A stretch of DNA of 64,000 nt from Salinisphaera sp963835375 (GCA_963835375.1 CAWIGB010000015.1:62001-126000); one strand, 5' to 3'; shown: positions 18,550 to 28,175, counted from the first letter of the stretch. Translations and numbers: made by a program. The notes: generated by a model not told the origin, from the letters alone.

Positions 18550-20919
18550 TTACACTTTCTCCCCGGCCAGGAACAGCCAGGTCGATACCACGGTATCGGG
18601 GTTGAGCGACATGCTTTCAATGCCCTGGTCGAGCAGCCATCGAGCCAGATCCGGATAGTCCGACGGCCCCTGGCCGCAGATGCCGACGTACTTGTTATTG
18701 CGCTTGCAGGCAGTGATCGCTTTTTCCAGCATGATCTTGACCGCCGGGTCGCGCTCGTCGAACAGATGCGAGATCAGGCCGGAATCGCGGTCCAGGCCGA
18801 GCGAGAGCTGGGTCATGTCGTTCGAGCCGATCGAGAAGCCGTCGAAGTATTCCAGGAACTCGTCGGCCAGCACGGCGTTGGACGGCAACTCGCACATCAT
18901 GATGATCTTGAGATCGTTCTCGCCGCGCTTGAAGCCGTGCGATTCCAGCAGTTCGGACACGCCCTTCGCTTCGCCGAGCGTGCGCACGAACGGGATCATG
19001 ATCTGGACGTTGGTCAGCCCCATGTCGCCCCGGACCCGCTTCATGGCTTCCAGTTCCAGTTCGAAGCAGGGCCTGAAATCGTCCGCCAGATAGCGCGAAG
19101 CGCCGCGCCAGCCGAGCATCGGGTTCTCTTCCTCGGGCTCGTAGGCTTCGCCGCCGATGAGGTTGGCGTATTCGTTGGACTTGAAGTCCGACAGGCGCAC
19201 GATGACGGGTTTGGGGTGGAAGGCCGCGGCAATGGTCGAGATGCCCTCGACGAGACGGTCGACATAGAAATTCACCGGGTCGGCATAGCCGGCGATGTGG
19301 GCGTCGATGGTGGCTTTGAGATCATCGGGCTGCTGGTCGTACTCGAGCAGCGCTCTCGGGTGCACACCGATCTGGCGGTTGATGATGAACTCCAGCCGCG
19401 CCAGGCCCACGCCGGCGTTGGGAATCGAGGCGAAGTCGAACGCGCGGTCGGGGTTGCCGACGTTCATCATGATCTTGGTGCCGATCTCGGGCATCTGGTC
19501 GAGTGAGACTTCATCGACGTTGAAATTGATGGCCCCGTCGTAGACATAGCCGGTGTCGCCTTCGGCACAGGACACCGTCACGTCGGTGCCGTCTTTGAGC
19601 TTGTCGGTCGCATCGCCGGTGCCGACCACGGCGGGAATACCGAGCTCGCGCGCGATGATCGCGGCATGGCAGGTGCGCCCGCCGCGGTTGGTGACGATCG
19701 CAGCCGCGCGCTTCATCACCGGTTCCCAGTCGGGATCGGTCATGTCGGTGACCAGAATGTCGCCGGCCTCGACCTTGTTCATCTCCTTGATCGAGCTGAC
19801 GTTGCGCACACGGCCCGCGCCCACGCGCTGGCCGATCGAGCGCCCGGTGACGAGAACGCCGTAGCCCGAGGCATCCAGACTGTAGCGCTCGAGCGTCGCC
19901 GAGTTGGATTTCACCGTTTCCGGTCGGGCCTGCAGAATGTAGAGCTTGCCGGTCTCGCCGTCCTTGCCCCATTCGATGTCCATCGGTCGGCCATAGTGTT
20001 TCTCGATGATCATGGCCTGGGTGGCAAGCGCTTCGGCGTCCTCGTCCGACAGGGAGAATCGGCGCTGGTCGGTCACATCCACGTCGACGAACTCGGTGGT
20101 CTTGCCGTGCGAGCGGTCGGCGGTATAGACCATCTTGATCGCCTTGCCGCCTTTCACACGACGCAGGATCGCCGGGCGGCCGGCTTCGATGTTGTCCTTG
20201 TAGACATAGTATTCATCCGGGTTCACCGCGCCCTGAACCACGGCTTCGCCGAGGCCCCAGGAACTGGTGATGAACACCACCTTGTCGAAGCCGGACTCGG
20301 TGTCGATGGTGAACATCACGCCGGAGGCCCCGGTGTCGGAACGCACCATGCGCTGGATGCCGGCCGAGAGCGCCACCTGGTTGTGTTCGAAGCCCTTGTG
20401 CACGCGATAGGAGATCGCACGGTCATTGAACAGCGAGGCGAACACGTCCTTGATCGCGAGCATGATGTTGTCCAGCCCGCGCACGTTGAGGAAGGTTTCC
20501 TGCTGGCCGGCGAAGGAGGCATCCGGCAGGTCCTCGGCGGTGGCCGACGAGCGCACGGCCACCGCCATGTCGTTCTGGCCTTCGGCGAGCGTGGCGAACG
20601 CGTCGCGGATGGCTTCTTCGAGCGCGGGCGGGAAGGGATGATCGAGCACCCACTGGCGGATCTTCGCCCCGGTTTCGATCAGCGCATCGACATCGTCCAC
20701 GTCCAGCGCGTCGAGCGCTTCATTGATGCGGTCGGCCAGCCCGTCGTGCGCCAGGAATTCGCGATAGGCGGCTGCCGTGGTGGCGAAACCGTCCGGCACG
20801 GATACGCCGGCATCCGCCAGATGGCTGATCATCTCGCCCAGGGACGCGTTCTTGCCGCCCACCGATTCGACGTCGTTCATTCCCAGCTGGCTGAACCAGG
20901 CTACATACGAGTTATCCAC
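18550..20919 (-). CDS. ppsA: phosphoenolpyruvate synthase
   Basis: The 789-residue enzyme makes PEP from pyruvate and ATP for gluconeogenesis. N-terminal ATP/pyruvate domain: VGGKNASLGEMI and AVRSSATAEDLPDASFAGQ. The phosphohistidine is in GGRTCHAAIIARELGIPAVV (about residue 420), and the PEP-binding TIM barrel ends with IGSNDMTQLSLG and GICGQGPSDYP. The start is a GTG at 20919, supported by GGAGGA about eight bases upstream and by the family N-terminus DNSYVAWFSQLG. Its regulator ppsR is divergent across a 160-bp gap, a classic arrangement. Confidence 0.97.
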   Translation of the reverse strand: MDNSYVAWFSQLGMNDVESVGGKNASLGEMISHLADAGVSVPDGFATTAAAYREFLAHDGLADRINEALDALDVDDVDALIETGAKIRQWVLDHPFPPALEEAIRDAFATLAEGQNDMAVAVRSSATAEDLPDASFAGQQETFLNVRGLDNIMLAIKDVFASLFNDRAISYRVHKGFEHNQVALSAGIQRMVRSDTGASGVMFTIDTESGFDKVVFITSSWGLGEAVVQGAVNPDEYYVYKDNIEAGRPAILRRVKGGKAIKMVYTADRSHGKTTEFVDVDVTDQRRFSLSDEDAEALATQAMIIEKHYGRPMDIEWGKDGETGKLYILQARPETVKSNSATLERYSLDASGYGVLVTGRSIGQRVGAGRVRNVSSIKEMNKVEAGDILVTDMTDPDWEPVMKRAAAIVTNRGGRTCHAAIIARELGIPAVVGTGDATDKLKDGTDVTVSCAEGDTGYVYDGAINFNVDEVSLDQMPEIGTKIMMNVGNPDRAFDFASIPNAGVGLARLEFIINRQIGVHPRALLEYDQQPDDLKATIDAHIAGYADPVNFYVDRLVEGISTIAAAFHPKPVIVRLSDFKSNEYANLIGGEAYEPEEENPMLGWRGASRYLADDFRPCFELELEAMKRVRGDMGLTNVQIMIPFVRTLGEAKGVSELLESHGFKRGENDLKIIMMCELPSNAVLADEFLEYFDGFSIGSNDMTQLSLGLDRDSGLISHLFDERDPAVKIMLEKAITACKRNNKYVGICGQGPSDYPDLARWLLDQGIESMSLNPDTVVSTWLFLAGEKV

Positions 20920-21079
20920 GCTCGCTCTCCTCCGAAGTGAATACGAAAACTGAATCTGAAAATCTTTGCTGCCGCATTCTACACACAGCATGAACAAACG
21001 GGCACTGCGCCGTGCATGCTCGGGTGCAGGTCGATGAACGGCTCTGGTGGTGGTGATGCTGGTCGTGCACGATGAGGTC

Positions 21080-21916
21080 ATGAGTACGACCGATACGCCG
21101 TTGCGTTCGATTTTCTTTCTGTCCGATCGCACCGGCATCACTGCCGAGACGCTCGGTGCGACGCTGCTGACACAGTTCGACGAAAGTCAGTTCAAGCAGT
21201 CGACGCTGCCGTTCATCAACTCCGACGAAAAGGCGCGGGCCGCGCTGGAATACATCGAGCACATGGGGCGGACGACCGGCCTCAAGCCGATCGTGTTCTC
21301 CACCACCGTATCGGACAGCGTTCGTGGCATCCTTCGCGCTGGCAACGTGCTGTTCATGGATCTGTTCGACAGTTTCCTGCCGCAGCTCGAAGCGGAGTTG
21401 GAGACGAAGTCCAGCCATCTGGAAGGGCGCGCGCACGGCATCGCCGACAAGGATGTCTACGAATCGCGTATCGAGGCCATGAACTACGCGCTCACGCACG
21501 ACGACGGCGTGGGCGAGCAGGGTTATGGCGACGCCCATGTGATCCTCGTCGCGCCATCGCGCTGCGGCAAGACGCCGGTATGCATCTATCTCGCCATGCA
21601 GCACGGTATCTATGCGGCCAACTATCCGCTGGCCGAAGAGGATTTCGAGGGGCGCCGCCTGCCGGCTGCGCTGGCGCCGCACAAGGACAAGCTCTACGGG
21701 CTGTGCATCTCGGCCGATCGCTTGCACCAGATCCGCAGCGCCCGGCGGCGGGGCAGTCGATATGCCGATGTGGGCCAGGTCAGCTACGAGTTGCGCCAGG
21801 CCGAGCAACTCTACAAACGCCACGGCATTCCCTATGCCGACACGACCAACAAGTCGATCGAGGAGATCGCGACTCTCATCATGGAAGACAAACATCTCAG
21901 ACGGCGGTCGTTCTGA
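21080..21916 (+). CDS. ppsR: PEP synthase regulatory kinase/pyrophosphorylase (DUF299)
   Basis: The 278-residue protein matches the bifunctional regulator that inactivates PEP synthase by ADP-dependent phosphorylation and reactivates it by phosphorolysis. The N-terminus SIFFLSDRTGITAETLG is diagnostic. The P-loop reads VAPSRCGKTP, with Cys where many relatives have Ser or Thr. The C-terminal region contains RYADVGQVSYELRQAEQLY and YADTTNKSIEEIA. The start is the ATG at 21080 (MSTTDTPLRS); the frame upstream is open but not conserved. It is divergent from its target ppsA. Confidence 0.95.
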   Translation: MSTTDTPLRSIFFLSDRTGITAETLGATLLTQFDESQFKQSTLPFINSDEKARAALEYIEHMGRTTGLKPIVFSTTVSDSVRGILRAGNVLFMDLFDSFLPQLEAELETKSSHLEGRAHGIADKDVYESRIEAMNYALTHDDGVGEQGYGDAHVILVAPSRCGKTPVCIYLAMQHGIYAANYPLAEEDFEGRRLPAALAPHKDKLYGLCISADRLHQIRSARRRGSRYADVGQVSYELRQAEQLYKRHGIPYADTTNKSIEEIATLIMEDKHLRRRSF

Positions 21917-21975
21917 TGTCCGCGTGCCGCCGATTCGTCAGTTGAAATGACCGCGCTCTGCCTTATAGTCGGCGC

Positions 21976-22456
21976 ATGGTCAAAGTAAAGCGCAACCACT
22001 GGCTCGCGGCCGCCACGCCGCGGAGCTTCACCGGCCTGATGGGTCTGTACGAAAGCAACTATCGACGTTTCGAGCGGCTGGCGCCGGAACTCGATCTGCC
22101 GTTCGAGCGCGCCGCGTCGACGGGGGAGGATGCGACGCTGCACCTGCGGGTCATCGAGCGTTGTCGCTATACCACCACGGTCAATCTCACCTACTGGTTC
22201 GGCGACGGCGACGCAGGCGCGCGCCGATCCCGATCTGACGCTGCGTCTGTACCGCGATGCGCAACTCGCCGAGGCGATCTACTGCGACGCGCGTTCCCGC
22301 TATGCGTCGCTGGCCGGCGTACCCGATATCGATGACGCGGTGCTCGATAGCCAGTGGCCGCGCAACCTGCTGCTCAACAAATGGCTGGCCTATTGTCTGG
22401 CGCAAGGTCATAGCTTCGGCGGCGCCAATCGTCCGCGGGTCGCGTCCGAAGACTGA
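21976..22456 (+). CDS. DUF1249 family protein, YqiB-like (one frameshift)
   Basis: The frame begins MVKVKRNHWLAAATPRSFTG and continues LMGLYESNYRRFERLAPELD, then RYTTTVNLTYWF. A +1 shift near 22215 leads into LTLRLYRDAQLAEAIYCDA and a C-terminal NLLLNKWLAYCLAQGHSFGG. This order of motifs (ESN..RL.P, RYTT, RLYHDA, ..WL.YCLA.G) is that of E. coli YqiB, whose function is not established. The corrected length is 159 residues. It follows ppsR by 59 bp on the same strand. Confidence 0.8.
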
Positions 22457-22686
22457 AGCCTGTTGTCGGTCTCAAGCCGCGTGGCCGGTTGCAGCGTGAA
22501 ACGTCAGGGCAGCCGCAGCATGGCGCCCGGGGCGATTTCCTGGGCGGCGCGATGACCCCGGATCACCGGGCGCCATCCCGGGTAAGCACTCGCGCGCTCG
22601 GCGCGACTGCCCCCGAGCTCGCGCCCCCCCTGCCGTGACGCCGAGAGGCACTGGCGCGGGTCTGCTGCATCAGACGGCGGCGGTCG

Positions 22687-24420
22687 CTAGCGCTCGGGCG
22701 AGCGGTCCGGCGCCAGCTGCAGACCGATCTGATCGATGGTGCCGGCATCCAGCCGCCGTACGATCAGACGCAGCGGGCCCAGTTCCACGATGTCGCCTTC
22801 GACCGGTCGGCGACGTAACCGCTTGCGCATCAGATGCGCCACGTCGTGACGGCGTTCTTCTTCCGAAAGTTCGATACCGTAGACATCCGCGAACTCGCCG
22901 CTTGGCGCCCGGCCCTCCAGCGTGAAGGGGCCGAAGAATCGGCCGGGTGCCACGCCGTCGTGCCCCGTATCACCACGGAACAGCCGGCCGAGTTCGTTGC
23001 GATGGCGCCGGGCGGCAAGCAGATAGAGTTTATCGCCGATGGCATAGACGAAGCCGCGACGTGGGAAACGTAATCGCGGGCCGCGTGTCACCGCAACGAC
23101 GCGCAGATCGTCGTAGCGCGTCAATGCATCGCCCGCAGTATTCGCGAGGATCGAATCGGGCTCGATCCGGAACGCGACGATCTGAAAGCGATCGTCGCGT
23201 TCCCCGTCCAGGTCGAAAGTTTCGGCGGGCTCCGGCGCCTGTGGGACCTGCAGCCTGAGCAGGCGCGCCATGGCGCCCAAGGACGTGCCCTGAATCAGTA
23301 ACGAAACGAGTACCACGGCAAAAGTCAGGTCGAACAGGAACTGCCCACCCTCGAGATTGATCATCAGCGGGAACAGTGACAGCACGATCGGAACTGCGCC
23401 GCGCAGCCCAACCCAGGCGATGAAGCCTTGCTCGCGGCTCGGAAAATGAAACGGCAGCAGGCTCAGCCACACAGCGACCGGACGGGCCACGAAAATCAGG
23501 AACAGGGCGATCAGGAACGCCGGTGCGGCGTCGGCCCAGAGCTGGCTCGGGTTCACCAGCAGCCCGAGCACCAGGAACATCCCGGCCTGGGCCAGCCAGG
23601 CCAAGCCGTCCATGACACGAAAAACGTGCTCGGTGGCTTCGTTGCGGCGGTTGCCGACCACGACACCGACCAGATAGATGCCGAGAAAGCCGCTCCCCCC
23701 GAGCTGATTGATCGCAGTGAAGGCCATGACGCCGCCGGACGCGATGAGCAGCGCATACAAACCCTCGACGAGCGGCAGGCGCGAAGCGAGCCAGGACAAC
23801 ACATAGCCGAGCGCGACCCCGCCGATCGCACCGATGCCGAACTGCCGGACCAGCTCTCCGGCGACGCTCGCAAGATGGAATCCCTTGTTCTGATCGATGG
23901 CGCTCATGAGATAGGTGACCAGAAAGATCGCCATCGGGTCGTTGGTACCGGACTCGATCTCGAGCGTGGCGCTGACGCGCTGGTTGAGCGTGACCCCGCT
24001 GCTGCGCAGCTGCGAAAACACTGCGGCCGCGTCCGTACTCGCCACGATCGAGCCGAGCAGCAATCCATAGCGCCAGTCGACATGGAGTACGACGGCGATG
24101 AAGGCCCCGGCCAATGAAGCCGAGACCAGAACGCCGACGGTGGCGAGCGAAAGCGCCGGGCGCAAGGCGACACGAAATGTTTCCAGCGAGGTGCGGAGTC
24201 CACCATCGAGCAGGATGACGGCCAGTGCGAGATTCGCGATGAAGAAAGCCAGCGGAACGCTGTTGAACTGGATATGCCCGATGCCTTCGCTGCCCGCGAG
24301 CATGCCGCAGACCAGAAAGATCAGTAGGAGAGGCGGGCCGAACCGGGCTAGCGAACTCGCCAGTACGCTGAGAAACAGGATCAGCCCGATGAAAAAGAGG
24401 ATGATGTTGATATCGCTCAT
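22687..24420 (-). CDS. cvrA: potassium/proton antiporter CvrA (NhaP2) family
   Basis: The 577-residue CPA1-family protein has about twelve transmembrane segments up to residue 385. They include LAVILLDGGLRTS, SIVASTDAAAVFSQLR, LEIESGTNDPMAIFLV (the conserved ND) and WVGLRGAVPIVLS. The soluble C-terminal part contains a RCK_C/TrkA_C-like domain (FQIVAFRIEPDSILAN to LYLLAARRHRNELGRLF) and a CorC_HlyC-like end with GDIVELGPLRLIVRRLD. This architecture is CvrA/NhaP2, which exports cations, mainly K+, for protons. That suits a halotolerant cell with changing turgor. It is transcribed alone. Confidence 0.92.
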   Translation of the reverse strand: MSDINIILFFIGLILFLSVLASSLARFGPPLLLIFLVCGMLAGSEGIGHIQFNSVPLAFFIANLALAVILLDGGLRTSLETFRVALRPALSLATVGVLVSASLAGAFIAVVLHVDWRYGLLLGSIVASTDAAAVFSQLRSSGVTLNQRVSATLEIESGTNDPMAIFLVTYLMSAIDQNKGFHLASVAGELVRQFGIGAIGGVALGYVLSWLASRLPLVEGLYALLIASGGVMAFTAINQLGGSGFLGIYLVGVVVGNRRNEATEHVFRVMDGLAWLAQAGMFLVLGLLVNPSQLWADAAPAFLIALFLIFVARPVAVWLSLLPFHFPSREQGFIAWVGLRGAVPIVLSLFPLMINLEGGQFLFDLTFAVVLVSLLIQGTSLGAMARLLRLQVPQAPEPAETFDLDGERDDRFQIVAFRIEPDSILANTAGDALTRYDDLRVVAVTRGPRLRFPRRGFVYAIGDKLYLLAARRHRNELGRLFRGDTGHDGVAPGRFFGPFTLEGRAPSGEFADVYGIELSEEERRHDVAHLMRKRLRRRPVEGDIVELGPLRLIVRRLDAGTIDQIGLQLAPDRSPER

Positions 24421-24581
24421 GCGGCGGCGGTAGTCGGTGGCAGCGACGCGTTCTCCCTAAACCCTAACCGATCCCACGTTGCGGCAGGCGATGACCCGGT
24501 CGTGGCGATGGCTGGCGCTCGGGCTGCACGCTCGCTAAGTTCGTATTAGCATAAGCAAAGAACTCAGGTGAATAACAGGCG

Positions 24582-25415
24582 ATGATGACGGTTATATTCG
24601 GCGTACTGGTTGGGCTCGCCCTGGGGCTGACTGGCGGCGGCGGATCGATATTCGCGGTGCCGTTGCTGATCTATGGTTTGAATGTGCCGCCGCGGGACGC
24701 GGTTGCGATATCGCTGATCGCCGTGGCCGTCACGGCGGCTTTCGGTGCCGTCGAGGGGGCGCTCCGTCGTGTGCTGGAATGGCGGGCGGCGGCCATCTTC
24801 GCCGCGGCAGGCGTGGCTTTCGCGCCGGCTGGCGTATGGCTCGGGGACCTGGTCCCCAGTGGCGTCACCGTGGTTGCCTTCGCCGGTCTCATGCTCATCG
24901 TGGCGGTCCGCATGATCCTCAAGTCCTACCGCCTGCCGGAACAGGCACGGGTGATCCGCGCGCGGGTAGCCAACGATGCCGCGGCGGACGCGGCGACAGT
25001 CTGCCGCTACAGTACCGACGGACGTCTCCGTCTGACCGCGCGCTGCAGCTTCGCGCTGCTTGGCGCCGGTGTTCTGGTTGGCGTGCTGTCGGGTTTTTTC
25101 GGCGTCGGCGGGGGATTTCTGATTGTCCCGGCGCTGATTATGGTCACGGAAATGGGAATCCATCGCGCGGTATCCACGTCGTTACTCGTGATCGCGCTAG
25201 TCGGCGTGTCCGGGGTGATTTCGGCCGTGGTGGCGGGGCGACATATCGAACCTGTGCTCACCAGCCTGTTCATCCTCGGGGGCATCCTCGGGATGGGCGC
25301 CGGCCGAGTGCTGGCGCGCTACCTGGCTGGGCGCACCCTGCAATTCGTGTTCGCCGCAGGCATGATCGTGATCGGGACGATGATGCTTGTCGAGCGTCTC
25401 GGGTTGTTCTCCTAG
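24582..25415 (+). CDS. TauE/SafE family membrane transporter
   Basis: The 277-residue protein has about eight hydrophobic segments and the two glycine-rich repeats typical of the family: LGLTGGGGSIFAVPLLIY near residues 13-30 and SGFFGVGGGFLIVPALIM near 170-187. Members export sulfoacetate, sulfite or other organosulfonates, or take up anions. The substrate cannot be assigned here. No sulfur-oxidation gene is adjacent, although a rhodanese lies 6 kb away. It is followed by a strong terminator. Confidence 0.85.
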   Translation: MMTVIFGVLVGLALGLTGGGGSIFAVPLLIYGLNVPPRDAVAISLIAVAVTAAFGAVEGALRRVLEWRAAAIFAAAGVAFAPAGVWLGDLVPSGVTVVAFAGLMLIVAVRMILKSYRLPEQARVIRARVANDAAADAATVCRYSTDGRLRLTARCSFALLGAGVLVGVLSGFFGVGGGFLIVPALIMVTEMGIHRAVSTSLLVIALVGVSGVISAVVAGRHIEPVLTSLFILGGILGMGAGRVLARYLAGRTLQFVFAAGMIVIGTMMLVERLGLFS

Positions 25416-25448
25416 TGTTGACGACTTGTCAGCCGGCCTGGCACTAAA

Positions 25449-25478
25449 AAAGCCCGCCACGAAACCGTGGCGGGCTTT
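25449..25478. terminator. bidirectional terminator between the TauE gene and ssrA
   Basis: A perfect inverted repeat AAAGCCCGCCAC / GTGGCGGGCTTT with a six-base loop lies between the convergent TauE/SafE gene and ssrA. It could terminate transcription from both sides. Confidence 0.85.
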
Positions 25479-25527
25479 GTCGTCGAGCCACGGATACGCC
25501 ATCGGCGTATTTGCGTGCTCCACTTAT

Positions 25528-25886
25528 TGGTGGAGGCGGCGGGAATCGAACCCGCGTCCGCGGATTCTCAACCCTCGGATCTACATGCTTATTTCGTCTT
25601 TGTTTGTCGGCGTGAGCTACCCGACGAAAAGGGACAACTCACGCGTATCTTCGTTTGCTCTTAACGGGTCGGCCCGAAGCGGGGCCTTGCCGCGAGTCTA
25701 TGAGTGTCGATACCCGTGACCGGAAGCACAGACACTTACCGGGCGGGCACTAGCGGGCTTTAAGCCGCTAGAGCGTAGTTGTCGTCGTTCGCAACTAGCT
25801 TAGGGTGCAAACGGATTAACGAGGAAGATTGCAACCTCGGCATGCACCTCGGGTTTTGACATCCGCGTCGAAGCCATGTCGCCCCC
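25528..25886 (-). ncRNA. ssrA: transfer-messenger RNA (tmRNA)
   Basis: The 359-nt RNA rescues stalled ribosomes. The 5' end reads GGGGGCGACATGGCTTCGAC and the 3' end CGCCTCCACCA. These pair as a tRNA-like acceptor with the canonical G3-U pair and an encoded CCA. The T-arm GGGTTCGATTCCC is present. The internal reading frame at 25760-25792 encodes ANDDNYALAA followed by TAA; the start of that frame is the resume codon GCG. This tag matches gammaproteobacterial tmRNAs such as that of Pseudomonas. Its protein partner smpB lies 58 bp upstream on the same strand. Confidence 0.97.
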
Positions 25887-25917
25887 GAAAACCGTTTTCA
25901 TTGTAACAGCAACGACG

Positions 25918-25943
25918 ATGAGGCGGTTGATCTGATTTTCAAG
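25918..25943 (-). promoter_or_regulatory. possible sigma-32 promoter for ssrA
   Basis: In the 58-bp smpB-ssrA gap the minus strand reads CTTGAAA, then 13 bases, then CCTCAT. This is close to the heat-shock consensus CTTGAAA-N13/15-CCCCAT. The spacing equals that of the grpE promoter in this window. A start would leave about 24 bases of 5' leader for RNase P removal. A TACAAT nearer the gene could be a sigma-70 -10 box instead. Confidence 0.4.
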
Positions 25944-25944
25944 A

Positions 25945-26424
25945 TCAGCCTTCGCTGCGCATGATCTGCGCCTTGCGTCGCTGCCAGTCCTGCGTCTTCT
26001 TGGTCTGACGCTTGTCGTACTTGGCCTTGCCCTTGGCGAGTGCGATCTCGAGCTTGGCCTTGCCACGGCTCCAGTACATCGCGAGTGGCACGATCGTATA
26101 GCCTTTCTGCTCGGTCGCACCGACCAGGGTGGCCAGCTCGCGTTCGTGCAACAGCAGCTTGCGCGTCCGCGTGGCGTCCGCGATCACGTGTGTGGAGGCG
26201 GATTCCAGTGGCTGGATGTGGCTGCCCAGCAGAAAAGCCTCTCTATCCTTGATCAGGACGTAGGCTTCCGCGATCCGTCCCTTGCCGGCGCGCAGCGATT
26301 TGACTTCCCAGCCTTCGAGAACCAGTCCGGCTTCGAGGCGGTCTTCGATGAAATAGTCGTGGCGGGCGCGCCGGTTGAGCGCGATCGTGCTTGACGACTG
26401 TTTCTTGTCCTTGCTCTTGCTCAT
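25945..26424 (-). CDS. smpB: SsrA-binding protein SmpB
   Basis: The 159-residue protein binds tmRNA and delivers it to stalled ribosomes. Family motifs are NRRARHDYFIEDRLEAGLVL, EGWEVKSLRAGKGRIAEAYV, RTRKLLLHERE and the basic C-terminal tail ALAKGKAKYDKRQT, which mimics mRNA in the decoding channel. The start is set at MSKSKDKKQSSSTIALNRRA (26424), since the 13 codons before it are not conserved. It is directly upstream of ssrA and divergent from the transporter gene at 26462. Confidence 0.96.
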   Translation of the reverse strand: MSKSKDKKQSSSTIALNRRARHDYFIEDRLEAGLVLEGWEVKSLRAGKGRIAEAYVLIKDREAFLLGSHIQPLESASTHVIADATRTRKLLLHERELATLVGATEQKGYTIVPLAMYWSRGKAKLEIALAKGKAKYDKRQTKKTQDWQRRKAQIMRSEG

Positions 26425-26461
26425 GGACTTATTATAGCTGCCGAGGCAAGCTCTGCGGGCC

Positions 26462-27850
26462 ATGGCGTTTCCTAATCGTCCGCTACCGCAACTCTGGTCC
26501 TCTTCAGCGCGATTCGTGATCGTGTGTACGGCTGCGATCGTGAGCCTCGGCGATTTCTGGCGATTGCCTTATCTCTTGTCGACCTACGGCGGATCGGCGT
26601 TCCTGCTGGTCTATGTTCTGGCGCTGGTACTGATGGGCATGCCGGTGTTCAGTGCGCAGGTGCTGATGGCGCGCGGCACGCACACCGACCTGCCGGGGGT
26701 GGTCGCCCTATGGACGCGCGACAAGCCGCACTCGCGGCTCTGGACGGCCGGTGCCTACGCCACGCTTTTGGGTGCGTTGCTGCTGCTGGCGGCCTATGCC
26801 GTGATCGCCAGTTGGTCTCTGGCTTACAGCATGCGGGCCGTATTCGGCAGTCTCGACACCGTGTCGATGACGCAATCCGCGCGTCAGTTCGTGGCGTTTG
26901 CGCGTGACGGTGAGCGTGGGCTGGGCTGGCTGCTGTTGTTCGTCCTGTTGCTGGTCGCGACCACGGCACGCGGCCTGCAGCGTGGTACGGAGGCGGTCAT
27001 GCGCACGCTGGCGGCGTGCATGCTGGGCTTGCTGATGCTGCTGCTCATCGTGGCGATCTGGCAGGGGCCGGCGGCCGGCGCCGCAGGACACCTGTTCAAC
27101 TTCGATCTCGGCGCGCTCGGCGCGCGAGGCGCCCTCGAGGCGCTCTACCAAGCCTTCTTTTCATTGAGTCTGGGTACCGGGGTGATCGTGGCCCTGGCCT
27201 CGCATCTGCCGGCTCAGGCGACCGCGGTACGCCTGTCGGCCATGGTGATTGTCGCCAGCCAGATCATCACGCTCGCATTCGCCGTGGTGCTCGCGAGTCT
27301 GGTGCCCGGCATCGGGGATGAATTCTCGGCCGGCGTGCAACGCATATTCGAAGTGCTGCCGCCCAGCGTGCAGCCCGCATGGACGATGGCTTTGTTGTTT
27401 GTATTGTTGGCCATGATCAGCATGACTACCGGGATCGGCCTGTTCGAGCTGCTGGTTCAGGCGGTTGCGCATCGGGCACGCGTGCCGCGGCTGCGGGCAT
27501 CGGTCTACACCGGCGTCGTGGTCGCCGCGCTTGGCCTGGCGGCGCAGAATGCGTTCGGCGTGCTTTCGGGCTGGCGCGTGTTCGGCTACAACCTGTTCGA
27601 CTGGTTCAGCCTGGTCAGCGCGCGTTGGTTGATTCCGATCACCGGTCTCATGCTCTGTGTTCTGGTCGGGCGCGTGCTGGCACGGCGTCGTCTCATCGCA
27701 GCGTGGAGCCCACAGCGCGACGCGGCCGGCACGGCGACTTTCGCCATCTGGCATGGGCTGCTGCGTTATCCGGCGCGTATCGCGCTGATTGCGGTCGTGG
27801 CCTACGCGTTCGGCGTGCTGGAGCTGATCGAATCCATCTGGAAACCTTAA
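26462..27850 (+). CDS. sodium-dependent transporter, NSS (SNF) family
   Basis: The 462-residue protein has about eleven to twelve transmembrane helices in the LeuT-like order. The first helix contains IVSLGDFWRLPYLLSTYGGSA split around residues 26-46, matching the GNxWRFPY substrate/sodium site; here Asp replaces the usual Asn. Later segments SLSLGTGVIVALAS and the MTTGIGLFELL helix also fit. Bacterial members import amino acids or related solutes with Na+; the substrate is unknown. It starts 37 bp from the divergent smpB start and ends 4 bp before rnfH. Confidence 0.83.
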   Translation: MAFPNRPLPQLWSSSARFVIVCTAAIVSLGDFWRLPYLLSTYGGSAFLLVYVLALVLMGMPVFSAQVLMARGTHTDLPGVVALWTRDKPHSRLWTAGAYATLLGALLLLAAYAVIASWSLAYSMRAVFGSLDTVSMTQSARQFVAFARDGERGLGWLLLFVLLLVATTARGLQRGTEAVMRTLAACMLGLLMLLLIVAIWQGPAAGAAGHLFNFDLGALGARGALEALYQAFFSLSLGTGVIVALASHLPAQATAVRLSAMVIVASQIITLAFAVVLASLVPGIGDEFSAGVQRIFEVLPPSVQPAWTMALLFVLLAMISMTTGIGLFELLVQAVAHRARVPRLRASVYTGVVVAALGLAAQNAFGVLSGWRVFGYNLFDWFSLVSARWLIPITGLMLCVLVGRVLARRRLIAAWSPQRDAAGTATFAIWHGLLRYPARIALIAVVAYAFGVLELIESIWKP

Positions 27851-27854
27851 TCGG

Positions 27855-28175
27855 ATGAACGCGCAGGCCATGAAGCAGATCGAGGTCGTGTTTGCCATGC
27901 CGAGGCGCTGTTGGCGCGAAACGCTAAGTGTTCCGGCTGAGGCGACCGCCTCCGCCGTAGCGAGTGCATCGGGCCTGGATGAGGTCTGCCGCCAAGAAAC
28001 CGGGCAGTCGCCCGCGGGTTACGGCGTTCATGGGCGCAAGATCAGTGCGGAAGAGGTTATCGGTGAAGGTCAGCGGTTGGAACTGTACCGTCCGCTAACC
28101 GCCGACCCGCGCGAACGGCGCCGACGTCGCGCCGAGCGCGAGGACGCGGTCCGCGATCGCGGTGGACGACCCTAG
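27855..28175 (+). CDS. rnfH: RnfH family protein
   Basis: The 106-residue protein has the beta-grasp, ubiquitin-like pattern of RnfH/YfjF: IEVVFAMPRR at the N-terminus, a central VHGRKISAEEVIGEGQRLELYRP region read as VGIFGK..K....L..GDRVEIYRPL, then ADPRERRRRRAE. The function of this family is not established, but the gene commonly lies near smpB or rnf operons, and here smpB is close by. It is 4 bp downstream of the transporter and probably co-transcribed. Confidence 0.85.
   Translation: MNAQAMKQIEVVFAMPRRCWRETLSVPAEATASAVASASGLDEVCRQETGQSPAGYGVHGRKISAEEVIGEGQRLELYRPLTADPRERRRRRAEREDAVRDRGGRP

Noticed and set aside
18337..20940. Long plus-strand frames opposite ppsA
   Set aside because: They are antisense shadows of the well-conserved ppsA gene and carry no family motifs.
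22457..22686. A gene between the DUF1249 gene and cvrA
   Set aside because: Only short frames occur and no conserved motif is visible; the stretch appears to be ordinary spacer.
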